A stretch of 64,000 nt of DNA from Alkalimarinus coralli (GCF_023650515.1 NZ_CP096016.1:676513-740512), one strand, 5' to 3'; shown: positions 25,784 to 35,742, numbered from the stretch's first letter. The notes: generated by a model not told the origin, from the letters alone. Made by a program: numbers and translations.

Positions 25784-26782
25784 ATGACATATATTATCGC
25801 GGAAATAGGTCAAGCACATGATGGCAGTTTAGGGATACTACACTCTTACATTGATGCAGTAGCTGACACTGGTGTTGATGCCATAAAATTTCAAACTCAC
25901 ATTGCAGAAGCAGAAAGTAGTCCATTGGAAGGATTTCGTATTAACTTCTCTTACGAAGATAAAACGCGTTTCGACTACTGGAAAAGAATGTCATTTAACT
26001 TTGCTCAGTGGCAAGAAATAAAAGCACATTGTGATAGCGTTGGAATAGACTTTCTAAGTACACCATTTTCTAATCAGGCCGTTGATTGGCTTGCGTCATT
26101 GGATATGAAAATGTTCAAAGTGGGGTCTGGAGATGTATCCAATTATTTGATGTTAGATAAAATCGGGAAAACGGGTAAACCGATCATTTTGTCCAGTGGT
26201 CTCAGCAGTTTGGAGGATATTGAAGGTTCCTTAAACTTCCTCTCCCGTTATGGTAACGAAGTAGCAGTGCTTCAATGTACGACAAAATACCCTACAGCGT
26301 TTGAGGATGTCGGCCTAAACGTGATGACTGATATCCGCAAACGCTTCAGTGTCAAAACCGGTCTTTCCGACCATTCCGGGTCGATATTTCCAGCGTTGGC
26401 TGCAGCCTCACTGGGGGCGGATGTCATTGAAGTTCATACTGTATTTGACCGCAGAATGTTTGGGCCAGACTCATCTTCTTCGTTGACACTGGACGAACTT
26501 AGAGAATTGGTGAAAGGGATTAGGGCGATAGGTAAAATGTTGTCGGCTACTATTGATAAATCAAAGCCGCAGCTGGATCCAAACCTTAAAACACTATTCG
26601 GTAAAACGTTGTGTATTAACAAAAATAAAAATGCTGGTTCAATAATCAGTGTTGACGATTTGGATGGTAAAAAACCAGCTGGGCAAGGCGTGACTGTAAC
26701 TGAGTTTGAGAAGGTTGTAGGCAAAAAGCTAACCCGTGGAATTCAACAGTGGGAATTTATTCAAGAAGCTGACTATGAATAA
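25784..26782 (+). CDS. neuB: N-acetylneuraminate (sialic acid) synthase NeuB
   Basis: The 332-residue product has a NeuB TIM barrel opening IIAEIGQAHDGSLGILHSYI, with FQTHIAEAES, FKVGSGDV, KTGLSDHSGS and DVIEVHTVFDRRM. The C-terminal SAF (antifreeze-like) domain begins after DDLDGKKPAGQG. It condenses phosphoenolpyruvate with ManNAc (or a related hexosamine) to a nonulosonic acid. neuC overlaps its end by 8 nt. Because no LegB/LegC- or Pse-type genes are present, Neu5Ac is the likeliest product; legionaminate cannot be excluded. Confidence 0.9.
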   Translation: MTYIIAEIGQAHDGSLGILHSYIDAVADTGVDAIKFQTHIAEAESSPLEGFRINFSYEDKTRFDYWKRMSFNFAQWQEIKAHCDSVGIDFLSTPFSNQAVDWLASLDMKMFKVGSGDVSNYLMLDKIGKTGKPIILSSGLSSLEDIEGSLNFLSRYGNEVAVLQCTTKYPTAFEDVGLNVMTDIRKRFSVKTGLSDHSGSIFPALAAASLGADVIEVHTVFDRRMFGPDSSSSLTLDELRELVKGIRAIGKMLSATIDKSKPQLDPNLKTLFGKTLCINKNKNAGSIISVDDLDGKKPAGQGVTVTEFEKVVGKKLTRGIQQWEFIQEADYE

Positions 26783-27929
26783 GAAAAAGATCTGCGTAGT
26801 GGTTGCCAGTCGAGCGAACTACGGGCGCGTAAAATATCTAATGAAGGCGATTCAAGCTCATGATGAGCTGGAGCTTCAGTTAATCGTAGGTGCGTCCACA
26901 CTACTGTCCAGATTTGGTAAGGCTATAGATGTAATCAAAGAAGATGGCTTCACACCAGACCGCTCAATTCACTATGTAGTAGAAGGGGAAACGTTGCTAA
27001 CGCAAGCCAAATCAACCGGCATCGGTATTGTCGAATTGTCCACTGCGTTTGATGACCTAAAACCTGATGCCGTTGTTACGGTTGCAGATCGATTTGAGAC
27101 CAAGGCAACAGCGGTAGCCGCCACTTATTTGAATATCCCTCTTATCCATTTACAGGGTGGCGAGGTTAGTGGGAATATCGATGACCGTGTGCGGCACGCC
27201 ATTACAAAGTTGGCAGACTTTCATTTTGTTGCTACAGAAGAGTCACGTAAACGGGTTATCCGAATGGGAGAAGAGCCAGAGACCGTTTTTAATTATGGCT
27301 GCCCTTCTATGGACGTACTAGTTTATGATTCTTTGGCAATCAATAACGATGTTATGGAACGTTATACTGGAGTGGGAAGCCCAATCGACTGGAAAAAAGA
27401 TTATATATTAATGGTGCAACACCCTGTGACAACGAGTTATGGTGAGGGTTTTTTTCAAGTTAACCAGACGCTTGAGGCCTTGAGCAGGTTACCCGAAATA
27501 CAAAAAATAGTGCTATGGCCTAATGTTGATGCAGGAAGCGATGATGTATCGAAAGGGCTCAGGGTTTTCAGAGAAAAGGGGCACGACAAAAACTTTAGAT
27601 TTTTTAAGAATTTTTCTGCTGAGGATTATGGTCGGGTTGTGGCGAACGCTAAATGTTGTGTTGGGAACTCATCGTCGTTTATTAGGGAAGGCTGTTTTCT
27701 AGGGGTTCCGTCTGTAATTATTGGTGATCGACAGGAGGGGAGAGAGCGCGGTAAGAATGTGGTTCATGCGAACTACGATGCAGATGATATTTTTACTAAG
27801 GTGAGTGAGCAACTCCAACACGGCAATTATGAGCACGACCCATTATTTGGTAGTGGAAATACTGGAAATAAAATTGCGGATGAATTGGCAAGAATTGACT
27901 TAAAACGACTTAAGCGACTCACGTTTTGA
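26775..27929 (+). CDS. neuC: Hydrolysing UDP-GlcNAc 2-epimerase NeuC
   Basis: I chose the ATG at 26775, overlapping neuB by 8 nt, because the next residues KKICVVVASRANYGRVKYLM are the NeuC start; this gives 384 residues. VTVADRFETKATAVAA, LIHLQGGEVSGNIDD and CCVGNSSSFIREGCFLGVPS are conserved active-site regions. It releases ManNAc from UDP-GlcNAc for NeuB. It forms one unit with neuB and neuA. Confidence 0.92.
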   Translation: MNKKKICVVVASRANYGRVKYLMKAIQAHDELELQLIVGASTLLSRFGKAIDVIKEDGFTPDRSIHYVVEGETLLTQAKSTGIGIVELSTAFDDLKPDAVVTVADRFETKATAVAATYLNIPLIHLQGGEVSGNIDDRVRHAITKLADFHFVATEESRKRVIRMGEEPETVFNYGCPSMDVLVYDSLAINNDVMERYTGVGSPIDWKKDYILMVQHPVTTSYGEGFFQVNQTLEALSRLPEIQKIVLWPNVDAGSDDVSKGLRVFREKGHDKNFRFFKNFSAEDYGRVVANAKCCVGNSSSFIREGCFLGVPSVIIGDRQEGRERGKNVVHANYDADDIFTKVSEQLQHGNYEHDPLFGSGNTGNKIADELARIDLKRLKRLTF

Positions 27930-27945
27930 AGATGAGAGAATATTA

Positions 27946-28629
27946 ATGAGAGTACTTGCTATTATTCCTGCACGAGGTGGCTCTAAAGGAGTACCCAGAA
28001 AAAACTTAAAGCTTTTGGGCAATAAACCGTTGATTGCTTACACCATTGAGACCGCACTCAACTGTAAAGCTGTTACCGACTTGATAACGACGTCGGATGA
28101 TGATGAAATTTTGCAGGTTGCAGAGTCTTATGGCTCCATGATCATAAAACGTCCTGTAGAATTAGCTATGGATGAGACAAAAATGCCCCCGGTAGTCTCC
28201 CACGTTATTGAGACTATGCGTAAGCAATCTGTTGAATATGACACCATTATTCTACTTCAGCCAACATGCCCATTCAGGCTTACAGAGGATATTGATGTGG
28301 CCCTGGATATGCTTGAAAAAGGTAATGTGGACTCAGTCATTAGCGTCTGCGAAGTAGGAGATAGTCATCCTGCCAGAATGTATCAAATTAACGAAGGAGG
28401 CCTAAAGGCGTTTATGCCTGAATGGGAAAAGGAAAACCGACAGAATCTGCCCAATCTGTATCATCGAAACGGTGTGATATATGCCCTTAAACGTGCTTTG
28501 TTTGAAGAGAAACAAACCTTCTTTATTAACAATAGCAAGCCTCTGGTGATTCCAAAAGAGAGGGCTATTAATATCGACGAGGCACTTGATTTCACAATTG
28601 CTGAGTTGCTGGTGAAAAATTTCCAATGA
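27946..28629 (+). CDS. neuA: CMP-sialic acid synthetase NeuA
   Basis: The 227-residue cytidylyltransferase opens with IIPARGGSKGVPRKNLK, which binds CTP, and has LLQPTCPFR and YHRNGVIYAL. It activates the acid made by NeuB to the CMP sugar used by sialyltransferases. It is 16 nt after neuC and overlaps the dehydrogenase gene by 4 nt. Residue 227 is within the usual range for single-domain NeuA. Confidence 0.92.
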   Translation: MRVLAIIPARGGSKGVPRKNLKLLGNKPLIAYTIETALNCKAVTDLITTSDDDEILQVAESYGSMIIKRPVELAMDETKMPPVVSHVIETMRKQSVEYDTIILLQPTCPFRLTEDIDVALDMLEKGNVDSVISVCEVGDSHPARMYQINEGGLKAFMPEWEKENRQNLPNLYHRNGVIYALKRALFEEKQTFFINNSKPLVIPKERAINIDEALDFTIAELLVKNFQ

Positions 28630-29579
28630 ATATTCTTAATTTGGACCCGTATTGCTACTCAGAGAAAGCTCGACAAGCGCTTGCATCATTCGGTAATGTG
28701 GAGGAAATAGTCTATAGCAGGCCGCAATTGATGGAAAGACTACATAGTGTTGAGGTGCTTATTTTACGCTTTTCCCATCGGATTGACCGGGAAGTAATGG
28801 ACTGTGCTCCAATGCTTAAGGTGATTGCGACCAACGCTACGGGTACTGACCATATTGATCTAGAGTACGCTAATAAGAAGGGGATTAAGGTCATTTCCTT
28901 AAAAGGCGAGTATGAGTTTCTCAGGAATATCCATGCAACAGCTGAGCTTACATGGGGTTTGATTCTGGCAGGTATCCGAAAAATACCTACAGCTTTCGAT
29001 TCAGTTAAACACAGGGAGTGGGATCGCAATCGGTTTCTCGGAAATGAGCTCTTCGGTCAACGATTGGGAATTGTTGGTTTAGGCCGTATTGGAGAGAAAG
29101 TCGCTAATTATGGGCAGGCTTTCGGCATGGAAGTAATAGCTCATGACATTGTGCCGGAGAAAGCCCTAAAGTACCCTTTCGTAACCATGTGCAGTTCTCT
29201 TTCAGAGTGTATTGAAAATAGCGATATCCTATCTATCCATGTACCGCTTGATGATGCAACAAACAAATTAATTGGCAGAAATGAAATATCATTAATGAAG
29301 CAAAAAAGCTTTTTGGTCAATACCTCACGCGGCGCAATTGTCGATGGTGAGGCGTTGTTAGATGCCTTAATAACAAACCGCATTGCGGGGGCCGCTATGG
29401 ATGTGCTTGAGGGAGAAGGTGTTAAAGACTTTGTGCAAGAAAACAGCTTGATTCATTATGCAAGCGACAATGACAACTTGCTGATCACCCCACACATAGG
29501 AGGAGTGACTTTGCAATCTTGGGAAAAAACGGAATTGTTTATTGCCGAGAAAGTAAAGCAGTATTTGCAATATGAGTGA
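28626..29579 (+). CDS. D-isomer-specific 2-hydroxyacid dehydrogenase
   Basis: The 317-residue product has the split N-terminal domain and the NAD domain with GLGRIGEKVANYG. The catalytic set is Arg in NTSRGAIVDGEAL, Glu in the DVLEGEG region and His in TPHIGG. It resembles phosphoglycerate dehydrogenase but lacks the regulatory ACT domain. The 4-nt overlap with neuA places it in the sialic acid operon, so it may make or remove a hydroxyacid related to the glycan. The substrate is unknown. Confidence 0.85.
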   Translation: MNILNLDPYCYSEKARQALASFGNVEEIVYSRPQLMERLHSVEVLILRFSHRIDREVMDCAPMLKVIATNATGTDHIDLEYANKKGIKVISLKGEYEFLRNIHATAELTWGLILAGIRKIPTAFDSVKHREWDRNRFLGNELFGQRLGIVGLGRIGEKVANYGQAFGMEVIAHDIVPEKALKYPFVTMCSSLSECIENSDILSIHVPLDDATNKLIGRNEISLMKQKSFLVNTSRGAIVDGEALLDALITNRIAGAAMDVLEGEGVKDFVQENSLIHYASDNDNLLITPHIGGVTLQSWEKTELFIAEKVKQYLQYE

Positions 29580-29590
29580 GGCAAAACTGA

Positions 29591-30490
29591 ATGAATTTGG
29601 ATAAACCTTCACAGGGTGAAATCTGTTTGGTGTGCGGTAGAGCTAATATAGAGAAGCTATCTCCCGTTTTTTCTAGGTATCAGATAAAAAAGATTATGTA
29701 TGTGGGGATATGCCGTCAGTGTGGGCATATACAACTATCTCCATTGCCCACGCCAAAAGAAGTCAGTTTTTTTAATGATATTTTTTTGGGAAGGAAGTAT
29801 ACGCCGAATAAAGCTGCGAATAAAAACCATGAACTGAAACTTAAGTTACTTAAAGAAAGAATCGGTTGCTTGGTAAAACCTGGAATGAAAGTACTTGATA
29901 TAGGTGCCGGAGAGGGCTGGACTATGGATTACTTTCAAGCACAACAATGCGATTATTTTGCAATAGAAGCTATCAATGAACTTCGCCTTTCCTTGGAAGA
30001 GAGGGGTGCGGAGGTTATTGGTAGTTCGGTTTATGACGATATCAGCGAATATCATGGTACTTTTGATCTAATTATCTTTCGTCATATTTTGGAACATCTA
30101 ATCGAGCCTAAAGTTGCTCTAAGGCAGATTGAACAACTGCTTTCTCCGAAAGGAATGCTCTATCTTGCTCTACCCAATGGCCAAAACCCAGAGATTCGCA
30201 AAGGCGTGCTGACCAGTTTCTTTCGGCCTGTTCACGTCTCCTATTTTCACAAAGGCAATGTTCAACGTTTAGGAGACGGAGTAGGTCTGCAAACCAATAG
30301 CCTAGAAGCAGGTAGAGAAATAGTTGCAATTATGGAGAAGAGAGCGGGTGGCGTGCAAAAGGAGGAGAGGCATAATTACCATTCAGAAATGAAACGGGTG
30401 GTGAAACGGGCAAGAAGAAAAGCGACTGCTATCGACCTAAAAAACCTATTAAAAATAGTGATACACCGCTTGTTTCTTGCGAACAGGTAG
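29591..30490 (+). CDS. SAM-dependent methyltransferase with N-terminal Cys motif
   Basis: The 299-residue product starts with a zinc-type motif, CLVCG ... CRQCGHIQLSPLP (residues about 12-56), as in sugar C-methyltransferases. A class I fold follows with VLDIGAGEGW as motif I and FDLIIFRHILEHL. The tail is basic. It probably methylates a sugar in this locus, but the target is unknown. Confidence 0.8.
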   Translation: MNLDKPSQGEICLVCGRANIEKLSPVFSRYQIKKIMYVGICRQCGHIQLSPLPTPKEVSFFNDIFLGRKYTPNKAANKNHELKLKLLKERIGCLVKPGMKVLDIGAGEGWTMDYFQAQQCDYFAIEAINELRLSLEERGAEVIGSSVYDDISEYHGTFDLIIFRHILEHLIEPKVALRQIEQLLSPKGMLYLALPNGQNPEIRKGVLTSFFRPVHVSYFHKGNVQRLGDGVGLQTNSLEAGREIVAIMEKRAGGVQKEERHNYHSEMKRVVKRARRKATAIDLKNLLKIVIHRLFLANR

Positions 30491-30525
30491 TGTTCTTTCA
30501 ACTCCACCAACCATTTTAATAAATA

Positions 30526-31860
30526 GTGGCGATGAAACATAGAATTAAAAAAGGGCTGATAAGATTATTAGGTAATCAAGCCTATGGAAAGCTGGACCTT
30601 TGGCTGAAAATTCTGCGTGTCTACTGGAATCGACTTCTTTCGGCAAAAAAAATCATCAATTTGCATCCTTCTATTAAACGTTTGAATAGACGCTACATTC
30701 AGCTTCAAGTAGATAACGCGGAAGTTTTTTTTGGTTATTATGATCACTCCCCAGTTTCTGTTAACGGTAACCTCTGTCTAGCCATGAAAATTGATTCGCC
30801 TAACAAGGTGAATATGTTTAATAAGGATAAACTAGTTGGGGAAAAAGCCGCTATTGGTTATTTTGATTTGCAAGACTTGGCATCAGGCTTTCATAAGCTT
30901 GGTGACACTCATACATGGTGTTGGCAGCAAGGCGCTAGACTTAGATGGTTTCCTGAATATAGCAATCAGGTTATCTACAATTGCGTTGTAGGGGAGAGCT
31001 ATGGTGCCGTAATTCAGGATCTTGACGGGAGAGTTGTTAAACGGTTGAAACGCCCTGTTTATGACTTGAATAATGCGGGCGATAAGGCTCTATCGTTGAA
31101 CTTCTCCCGATTACAACGCTTACGCCCCGGATATGGTTACAGTGTACTTTCGGACACTACGCTATCTCAACGGTGCCCAGCCAATGATGGTGTATGGCTC
31201 TATGATATTGAAAGTGAAGAGAGTAGGTTACTCTTTAGTCTGGAGTATCTTGCCAAGTTTGACCCTGACTCCTCTATGATCGGGGCAGAGCATTATATTA
31301 ATCACTTGTCTTGGAATTTATCGGGTGATCATTTTCTGTTTTTTCACATATGGTGCAATAATGGCAAACGCTATACCCGTGTGTTAACTTGTGATGCTGC
31401 TGGTAGTCGCTTGACCGTATTAATCGCGGGTAGCGCATCTCACTATTGCTGGCTGTCTGATACAGATGTTATGGTTGTGACAACGGTGGATGGCAAACTT
31501 TCCTATAAAAAATTTGATATTAGCAATGGGGAGCATTACTCGCTGGAGTTGTGGATGCCTCCGGAGGATGGTCATCCTTCAGTCTTGTCTGATCGATACA
31601 TAATTACAGATACTTACCCAGATAAGTATGGCCAGCAACATCTTCTTTTATGTGATTCGGTGGACAATCGAATCACCACTATTGGTAGTTTTTACGCTTC
31701 GCCACTGGCCTTGGGAGAGGTTCGTTGTGACCTGCATCCTAGATCAGCGCCTGCCTTCAATCAGGTTGTTTTCGATTCGGCATTTAGCGGTCGTCGAACG
31801 ATTAACGTTCTGAGTTTAGATGGGCTTACCTGTGATATGAATGAAAACTCTGGTGAATGA
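30526..31860 (+). CDS. Putative beta-propeller protein of glycan loci
   Basis: The 444-residue product (GTG at 30526, in-frame ATG at 30532) has no signal peptide and no glycosyltransferase motif. Repeated strands such as HYINHLSWNLSGDHFLFFHI and, near the end, GHPSVLSDRYIITDTYPDKY are typical of PD40/TolB-like propeller blades, as in oligogalacturonate-lyase-like proteins. A basic N-terminal helix (residues 1-40) may bind the membrane. It overlaps the flippase gene by 4 nt. Propeller assignment is from repeat pattern only; the role is unknown. Confidence 0.5.
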   Translation: MAMKHRIKKGLIRLLGNQAYGKLDLWLKILRVYWNRLLSAKKIINLHPSIKRLNRRYIQLQVDNAEVFFGYYDHSPVSVNGNLCLAMKIDSPNKVNMFNKDKLVGEKAAIGYFDLQDLASGFHKLGDTHTWCWQQGARLRWFPEYSNQVIYNCVVGESYGAVIQDLDGRVVKRLKRPVYDLNNAGDKALSLNFSRLQRLRPGYGYSVLSDTTLSQRCPANDGVWLYDIESEESRLLFSLEYLAKFDPDSSMIGAEHYINHLSWNLSGDHFLFFHIWCNNGKRYTRVLTCDAAGSRLTVLIAGSASHYCWLSDTDVMVVTTVDGKLSYKKFDISNGEHYSLELWMPPEDGHPSVLSDRYIITDTYPDKYGQQHLLLCDSVDNRITTIGSFYASPLALGEVRCDLHPRSAPAFNQVVFDSAFSGRRTINVLSLDGLTCDMNENSGE

Positions 31861-33407
31861 GATATATCGTGTTAAAAAAACATCTGATTAATATTTTTTC
31901 ATTATGGTTTAGTCGCTTTGGTAAAGTACTTGCTACTATTGTTCTGACACCTTTAATTCTAAATGTACTGGGAGTAGAATCTGCAGCAATTTGGGTGTTG
32001 ATCTCACAAGTTCTTGGTTTTATGACATTAATGGAACTAGGCCTGGTAACGGCATCCACGAAACTAATTGCCAAGGGGCTGCATTCACCAGATGTAGATA
32101 ATCAACTTTCAATTGCCGTTACTACTGTATTTGCCTTACTTTCTACATTAGCAATTCTGTTTATGATTGTAACCAGTTTGTTTGCGGCTTATGGTGCAGA
32201 ACTGTTCAACTTACAGCCTCATAGTCATGAACAATTTCGTAGTCTTTTACTTCTTGGTGGTGTTTGTTATTCAATTTCTTTTCCCTTTCGTATAGGGTTT
32301 GGTTTATTAGGCGCTAAGAATTTATTTTATAGGGTTGCTTTTTGGCAAGCTTGCCCTGTAGTTATTCAATTGCTGGCGGTTTTGGCACTTTGGGGAATGG
32401 GGTTATTTTCGCTTTATTATTTAGCGCTAATTACGTTTGGCACCTATCTATTTGTTAGCGTTCTTCAATTTCTTGATGGTTGGAGACACTTCCCTGGCCT
32501 TAGCTTTAGTTTTTTTCAACTAAATCCTAATAGAATTAAAGAGGTTTTATCGGTAGGTGGAGCCAGCTTCCTAATATCGGCAGGGGCCTCGATCGTTTTT
32601 CTTGGCAGCCCTCTAATTGTTGCATCCAGTGTTAATCTTGAAAAACTAGTAGTTTTTTCCTACGCCATGTTGATAACACGAAGTATTTTGCCGTTTCTTA
32701 GTATCGGTAGCCGTCTTATTATGCCTGTTGCTGTGGAGCTTAAAGAAAAATCTGATGAAATTGCACTTAAGAACGTTTTTTTTGATAGTGCTCGGTATTC
32801 ACTTGCTTTAGGCGCGGGCATAGTGATCATTTTTCTTTACAGCCTTGAGGATCTACTTTTTATTTGGTTAAGTGACAATGAACTGGGTCGTGAAGAACTA
32901 AAGGACATGAGTACTTATACTATTTCCATTTTTTGCGCAACGGTCATTTCTTTACCCTCTGTTCTTGGTCGATCAGTATTAATCGCTGTAAACCGCCACT
33001 GGCTTGCATCTTTATTTGAAGTTGGCTCTGTCATAATTGGTATTTCATTTGGTTCTGCCTTATGCCTTATGGGTTATGGTGCTAACGGTATGGTCGTGGG
33101 TATTGTTGCAGTCTATTTTATTAAAGGACTACTTTTTTTTCCTTCGTTACTTTCTCATATATTTGGTATGCAATATGTGAAATTGATTCTTTGTGTTTAC
33201 AAGAAGCCTTTAGCTCTGTTCCTCATGGTGACATTTTTAAGCTGGGGCGTAACTGCTACCTTCGACAATATTTTCTATCAAGTCGTCTACAACTCAATAA
33301 TAATTACACTGTTTTGGTGCATTATATTCTCTTTACTGATCATTACTGCATCACACAAAAAACAGGTTAAGCGTTATTTTTTGAATAAATTCGTTTCGAG
33401 ACATTAA
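31857..33407 (+). CDS. Wzx-like polysaccharide flippase
   Basis: The 516-residue polytopic protein has about 12-14 membrane helices and opens with FSLWFSRFGKVLATIVLTPL, the usual start of the MATE-like polysaccharide exporter family. It should flip an undecaprenyl-linked oligosaccharide to the periplasm. No Wzy polymerase or O-antigen ligase gene that I recognise is in the locus. The ATG overlaps the propeller gene stop. Confidence 0.85.
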   Translation: MRYIVLKKHLINIFSLWFSRFGKVLATIVLTPLILNVLGVESAAIWVLISQVLGFMTLMELGLVTASTKLIAKGLHSPDVDNQLSIAVTTVFALLSTLAILFMIVTSLFAAYGAELFNLQPHSHEQFRSLLLLGGVCYSISFPFRIGFGLLGAKNLFYRVAFWQACPVVIQLLAVLALWGMGLFSLYYLALITFGTYLFVSVLQFLDGWRHFPGLSFSFFQLNPNRIKEVLSVGGASFLISAGASIVFLGSPLIVASSVNLEKLVVFSYAMLITRSILPFLSIGSRLIMPVAVELKEKSDEIALKNVFFDSARYSLALGAGIVIIFLYSLEDLLFIWLSDNELGREELKDMSTYTISIFCATVISLPSVLGRSVLIAVNRHWLASLFEVGSVIIGISFGSALCLMGYGANGMVVGIVAVYFIKGLLFFPSLLSHIFGMQYVKLILCVYKKPLALFLMVTFLSWGVTATFDNIFYQVVYNSIIITLFWCIIFSLLIITASHKKQVKRYFLNKFVSRH

Positions 33408-33411
33408 AAAA

Positions 33412-34956
33412 ATGAATGTGATTTTTGCGGCCCAAGGAAGCATTTTGAAAGTATTTCATGCGATAGATGTGGAGCTTCGGAGTAAAGGGTTGGTATCGAA
33501 AAGTGCCTATTGGGTGGCTGACGCAGAATACTTTAGATTCAATCTTAACCAGTTGGATGTACTAAACGCCCCTTCAACAACGGTGTTGAAGGAGTGGATG
33601 TACACTGATTTTAAAGGTGCTTCTTTGCCTGAAAATTGGCAGTTGCTGGAAGAAAAGTACGAAGCGCTTGATACCGTATGGAATGCAATAGTGGCGGATA
33701 GGCGCCTAATGCATGGGCGCTTATGCAAGACTAAGCAGGAGTACAAGGGACACTTTAGCCACGAACAACTGAAGATAATTATTTACAATGCGCTAAATGA
33801 TATCGATACGCTGATTACTGAGCTGAAGCCAGATCGCATTGTAACATTCGTTCCTGCCACATTTGGTGACATCCTGCTTATCCACGCAGCGGAAGTACAC
33901 GGTATTGAGTGCCGAGTGTTAAGGTCAACAAAAATAAAAAACTACGTGGCCTTTTCTGACAAGTTAGGCTCTTCTTCGACTTGGCTTGAATCATTATATG
34001 AAGACAATTTATTAAATCAGGTGGATAAACCATTTTACTCGCAAGCATTAGCGTTTCTTGAGCAGGGTACTGGTGCTCCAGTTGAATATGAGGGCTCTAT
34101 TGCTGGTAAAAATAACACTGCGCTGGGCCATATCAAGCGCTATTTTGTTGGTGCTGTTGGAGGAATGGTTCAGAAAGTCCGGCGGATTCGTTTGGGGGTT
34201 TCAGGAGACAATCATCTACCGCCATTGTTCGGTGCTTATGTCTATGGGAACCTATTGCGGGAACATATAGAAAAAAACAATAGAAGGCTCATGAGCAAAC
34301 GACAGTTGTCTCTTGATGATATTGGTGATCTGTCTTATGTTTTCTATCCCCTGCATAGTGAGCCAGAAGTGGCGCTGTCTGTCTACGGCCGTGAACACCA
34401 AAATCAGATTGAAACAATACGGCGGATAGCCCAGAGTATTCCGTTGTCTTGGAAGGTTGTCATCAAGGAGCACCCTCGTTCTATAAGTTACCGGACAAGA
34501 AAATACTACGAGAAGCTGCTGGACATTCCTAATGTTGTATTTGCAGACCCTGACACCAAGCCATTTTTCTGGAATCAAAAATCAAGGGCTGTTGCCACTG
34601 TTAGTGGTTTTGCTGGTTTTGAGGCTGCCATGGCGGGAGTACCTGTTATTGTATTGGGGGATGCCTCATTTTCGCTTTTACCCAAAACGATGATTCGTAC
34701 TGTCAAAAATATGGAAACTTTTGCTAGTGAATTAAAGTGCTTACTACGAAACCACTCTCATAGCGAAAGCCATCTTCTTGCCTATATAATGGCCAATATG
34801 CAGGTGGGGGTAGATGTCAATCTGTATAGTGACCTTCTCGCCAAATCCGGCAGAATTACGATGGATACAGGTGATATCGCAACGCAGATTAGCCGCCTTT
34901 CCGATTGGATGCTCCATGACCTGAATGGCGATCACAGTTTTATGAAGGGTAGATGA
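33412..34956 (+). CDS. Capsule-type (GT-B-like) polysaccharide synthesis protein
   Basis: The 514-residue soluble protein has a C-terminal half with YPLHSEPEVALSVYGREHQN, WKVVIKEHPRS and TVSGFAGFEAAMAGVPVIVLG. These resemble the KpsC/KpsS-like capsule biosynthesis family and other GT-B enzymes that bind CMP-sugars or similar donors. The N-terminal half shows no motif I recognise. With neuA upstream, a role as a sialyl- or Kdo-like transferase is possible but unproven. Confidence 0.6.
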   Translation: MNVIFAAQGSILKVFHAIDVELRSKGLVSKSAYWVADAEYFRFNLNQLDVLNAPSTTVLKEWMYTDFKGASLPENWQLLEEKYEALDTVWNAIVADRRLMHGRLCKTKQEYKGHFSHEQLKIIIYNALNDIDTLITELKPDRIVTFVPATFGDILLIHAAEVHGIECRVLRSTKIKNYVAFSDKLGSSSTWLESLYEDNLLNQVDKPFYSQALAFLEQGTGAPVEYEGSIAGKNNTALGHIKRYFVGAVGGMVQKVRRIRLGVSGDNHLPPLFGAYVYGNLLREHIEKNNRRLMSKRQLSLDDIGDLSYVFYPLHSEPEVALSVYGREHQNQIETIRRIAQSIPLSWKVVIKEHPRSISYRTRKYYEKLLDIPNVVFADPDTKPFFWNQKSRAVATVSGFAGFEAAMAGVPVIVLGDASFSLLPKTMIRTVKNMETFASELKCLLRNHSHSESHLLAYIMANMQVGVDVNLYSDLLAKSGRITMDTGDIATQISRLSDWMLHDLNGDHSFMKGR

Positions 34957-34962
34957 AGATAT

Positions 34963-35661
34963 ATGAGCTTATTTATTGACAAAATTCACCGCCTGCCCAG
35001 AATCTGGTCAAATCAAGAGCTCCGCAAGTTTGCTGGACTATTTAAAGGTGACGTAGTGAATGTGAGCGCTTGGCAGGACGCTGACAAGGAAGGGGGCACC
35101 TACAAGGAGTATTTTTCCCAGGCTGACAGTTACACAATAACGAATTGGAAGTCGGAGGCTAGAGGTTATCAGGGAGGAGAAGAAGAAATATATCTTGATC
35201 TGGAAAGTGATCTTGTCGATTCTTTACGTGGCAGGTTTGACGTAGTGTTCAACCATACAACATTAGAACACATTTTTAATGTAAATAAAGCATTTTCAAA
35301 CTTGTGTGATATGTCTAAGGATGTGGTCATTGCTTGTGTACCTTTTCTGCAACAGTACCATGGAGAATATGGTGATTATTGGCGGTTTACCCCTCTATTG
35401 GTGAAACGGCTATTTGAAGAAAATGGGATGGAGTTAGCTTACTTGAGTTTTAACAATCATAAAGGCTGCTCTGTTTATATCTTTGCTATTGGTGTAAAAA
35501 ACACAGAAAAATGGAAAGGGGTGTTCGATTATGAATTTACCTGTTTGGATCCTGAAGCAAATAGGGCAGAGCCTTACATTGGTTCCTTAGCCTTGTCTAA
35601 TGCAGCGTATCGGCTTAAGGTCGGGGCTGGAAGGTGGGTTAAAAAAATTGTGCCTAAGTAG
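34963..35661 (+). CDS. Methyltransferase-like protein with degenerate motif I
   Basis: The 232-residue product has FDVVFNHTTLEHI (motif post-II of class I methyltransferases), then CVPFLQQYHG and DYWRFTPLLVKRLFE, common in Methyltransf_11-like proteins of glycan loci. The glycine-rich SAM loop is not obvious; in its place is GDVVNVSAWQDADKE. It may be a divergent or inactive methyltransferase. It lies 6 nt after the capsule-type gene. Confidence 0.6.
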   Translation: MSLFIDKIHRLPRIWSNQELRKFAGLFKGDVVNVSAWQDADKEGGTYKEYFSQADSYTITNWKSEARGYQGGEEEIYLDLESDLVDSLRGRFDVVFNHTTLEHIFNVNKAFSNLCDMSKDVVIACVPFLQQYHGEYGDYWRFTPLLVKRLFEENGMELAYLSFNNHKGCSVYIFAIGVKNTEKWKGVFDYEFTCLDPEANRAEPYIGSLALSNAAYRLKVGAGRWVKKIVPK

Positions 35662-35742
35662 GAATGATTCAGTTTCTTAACCTAACAGGCTTAGTATATG
35701 TTTCACTGCTTTTTTAAAAGCGTAGAAAATAATGACGTTAAA

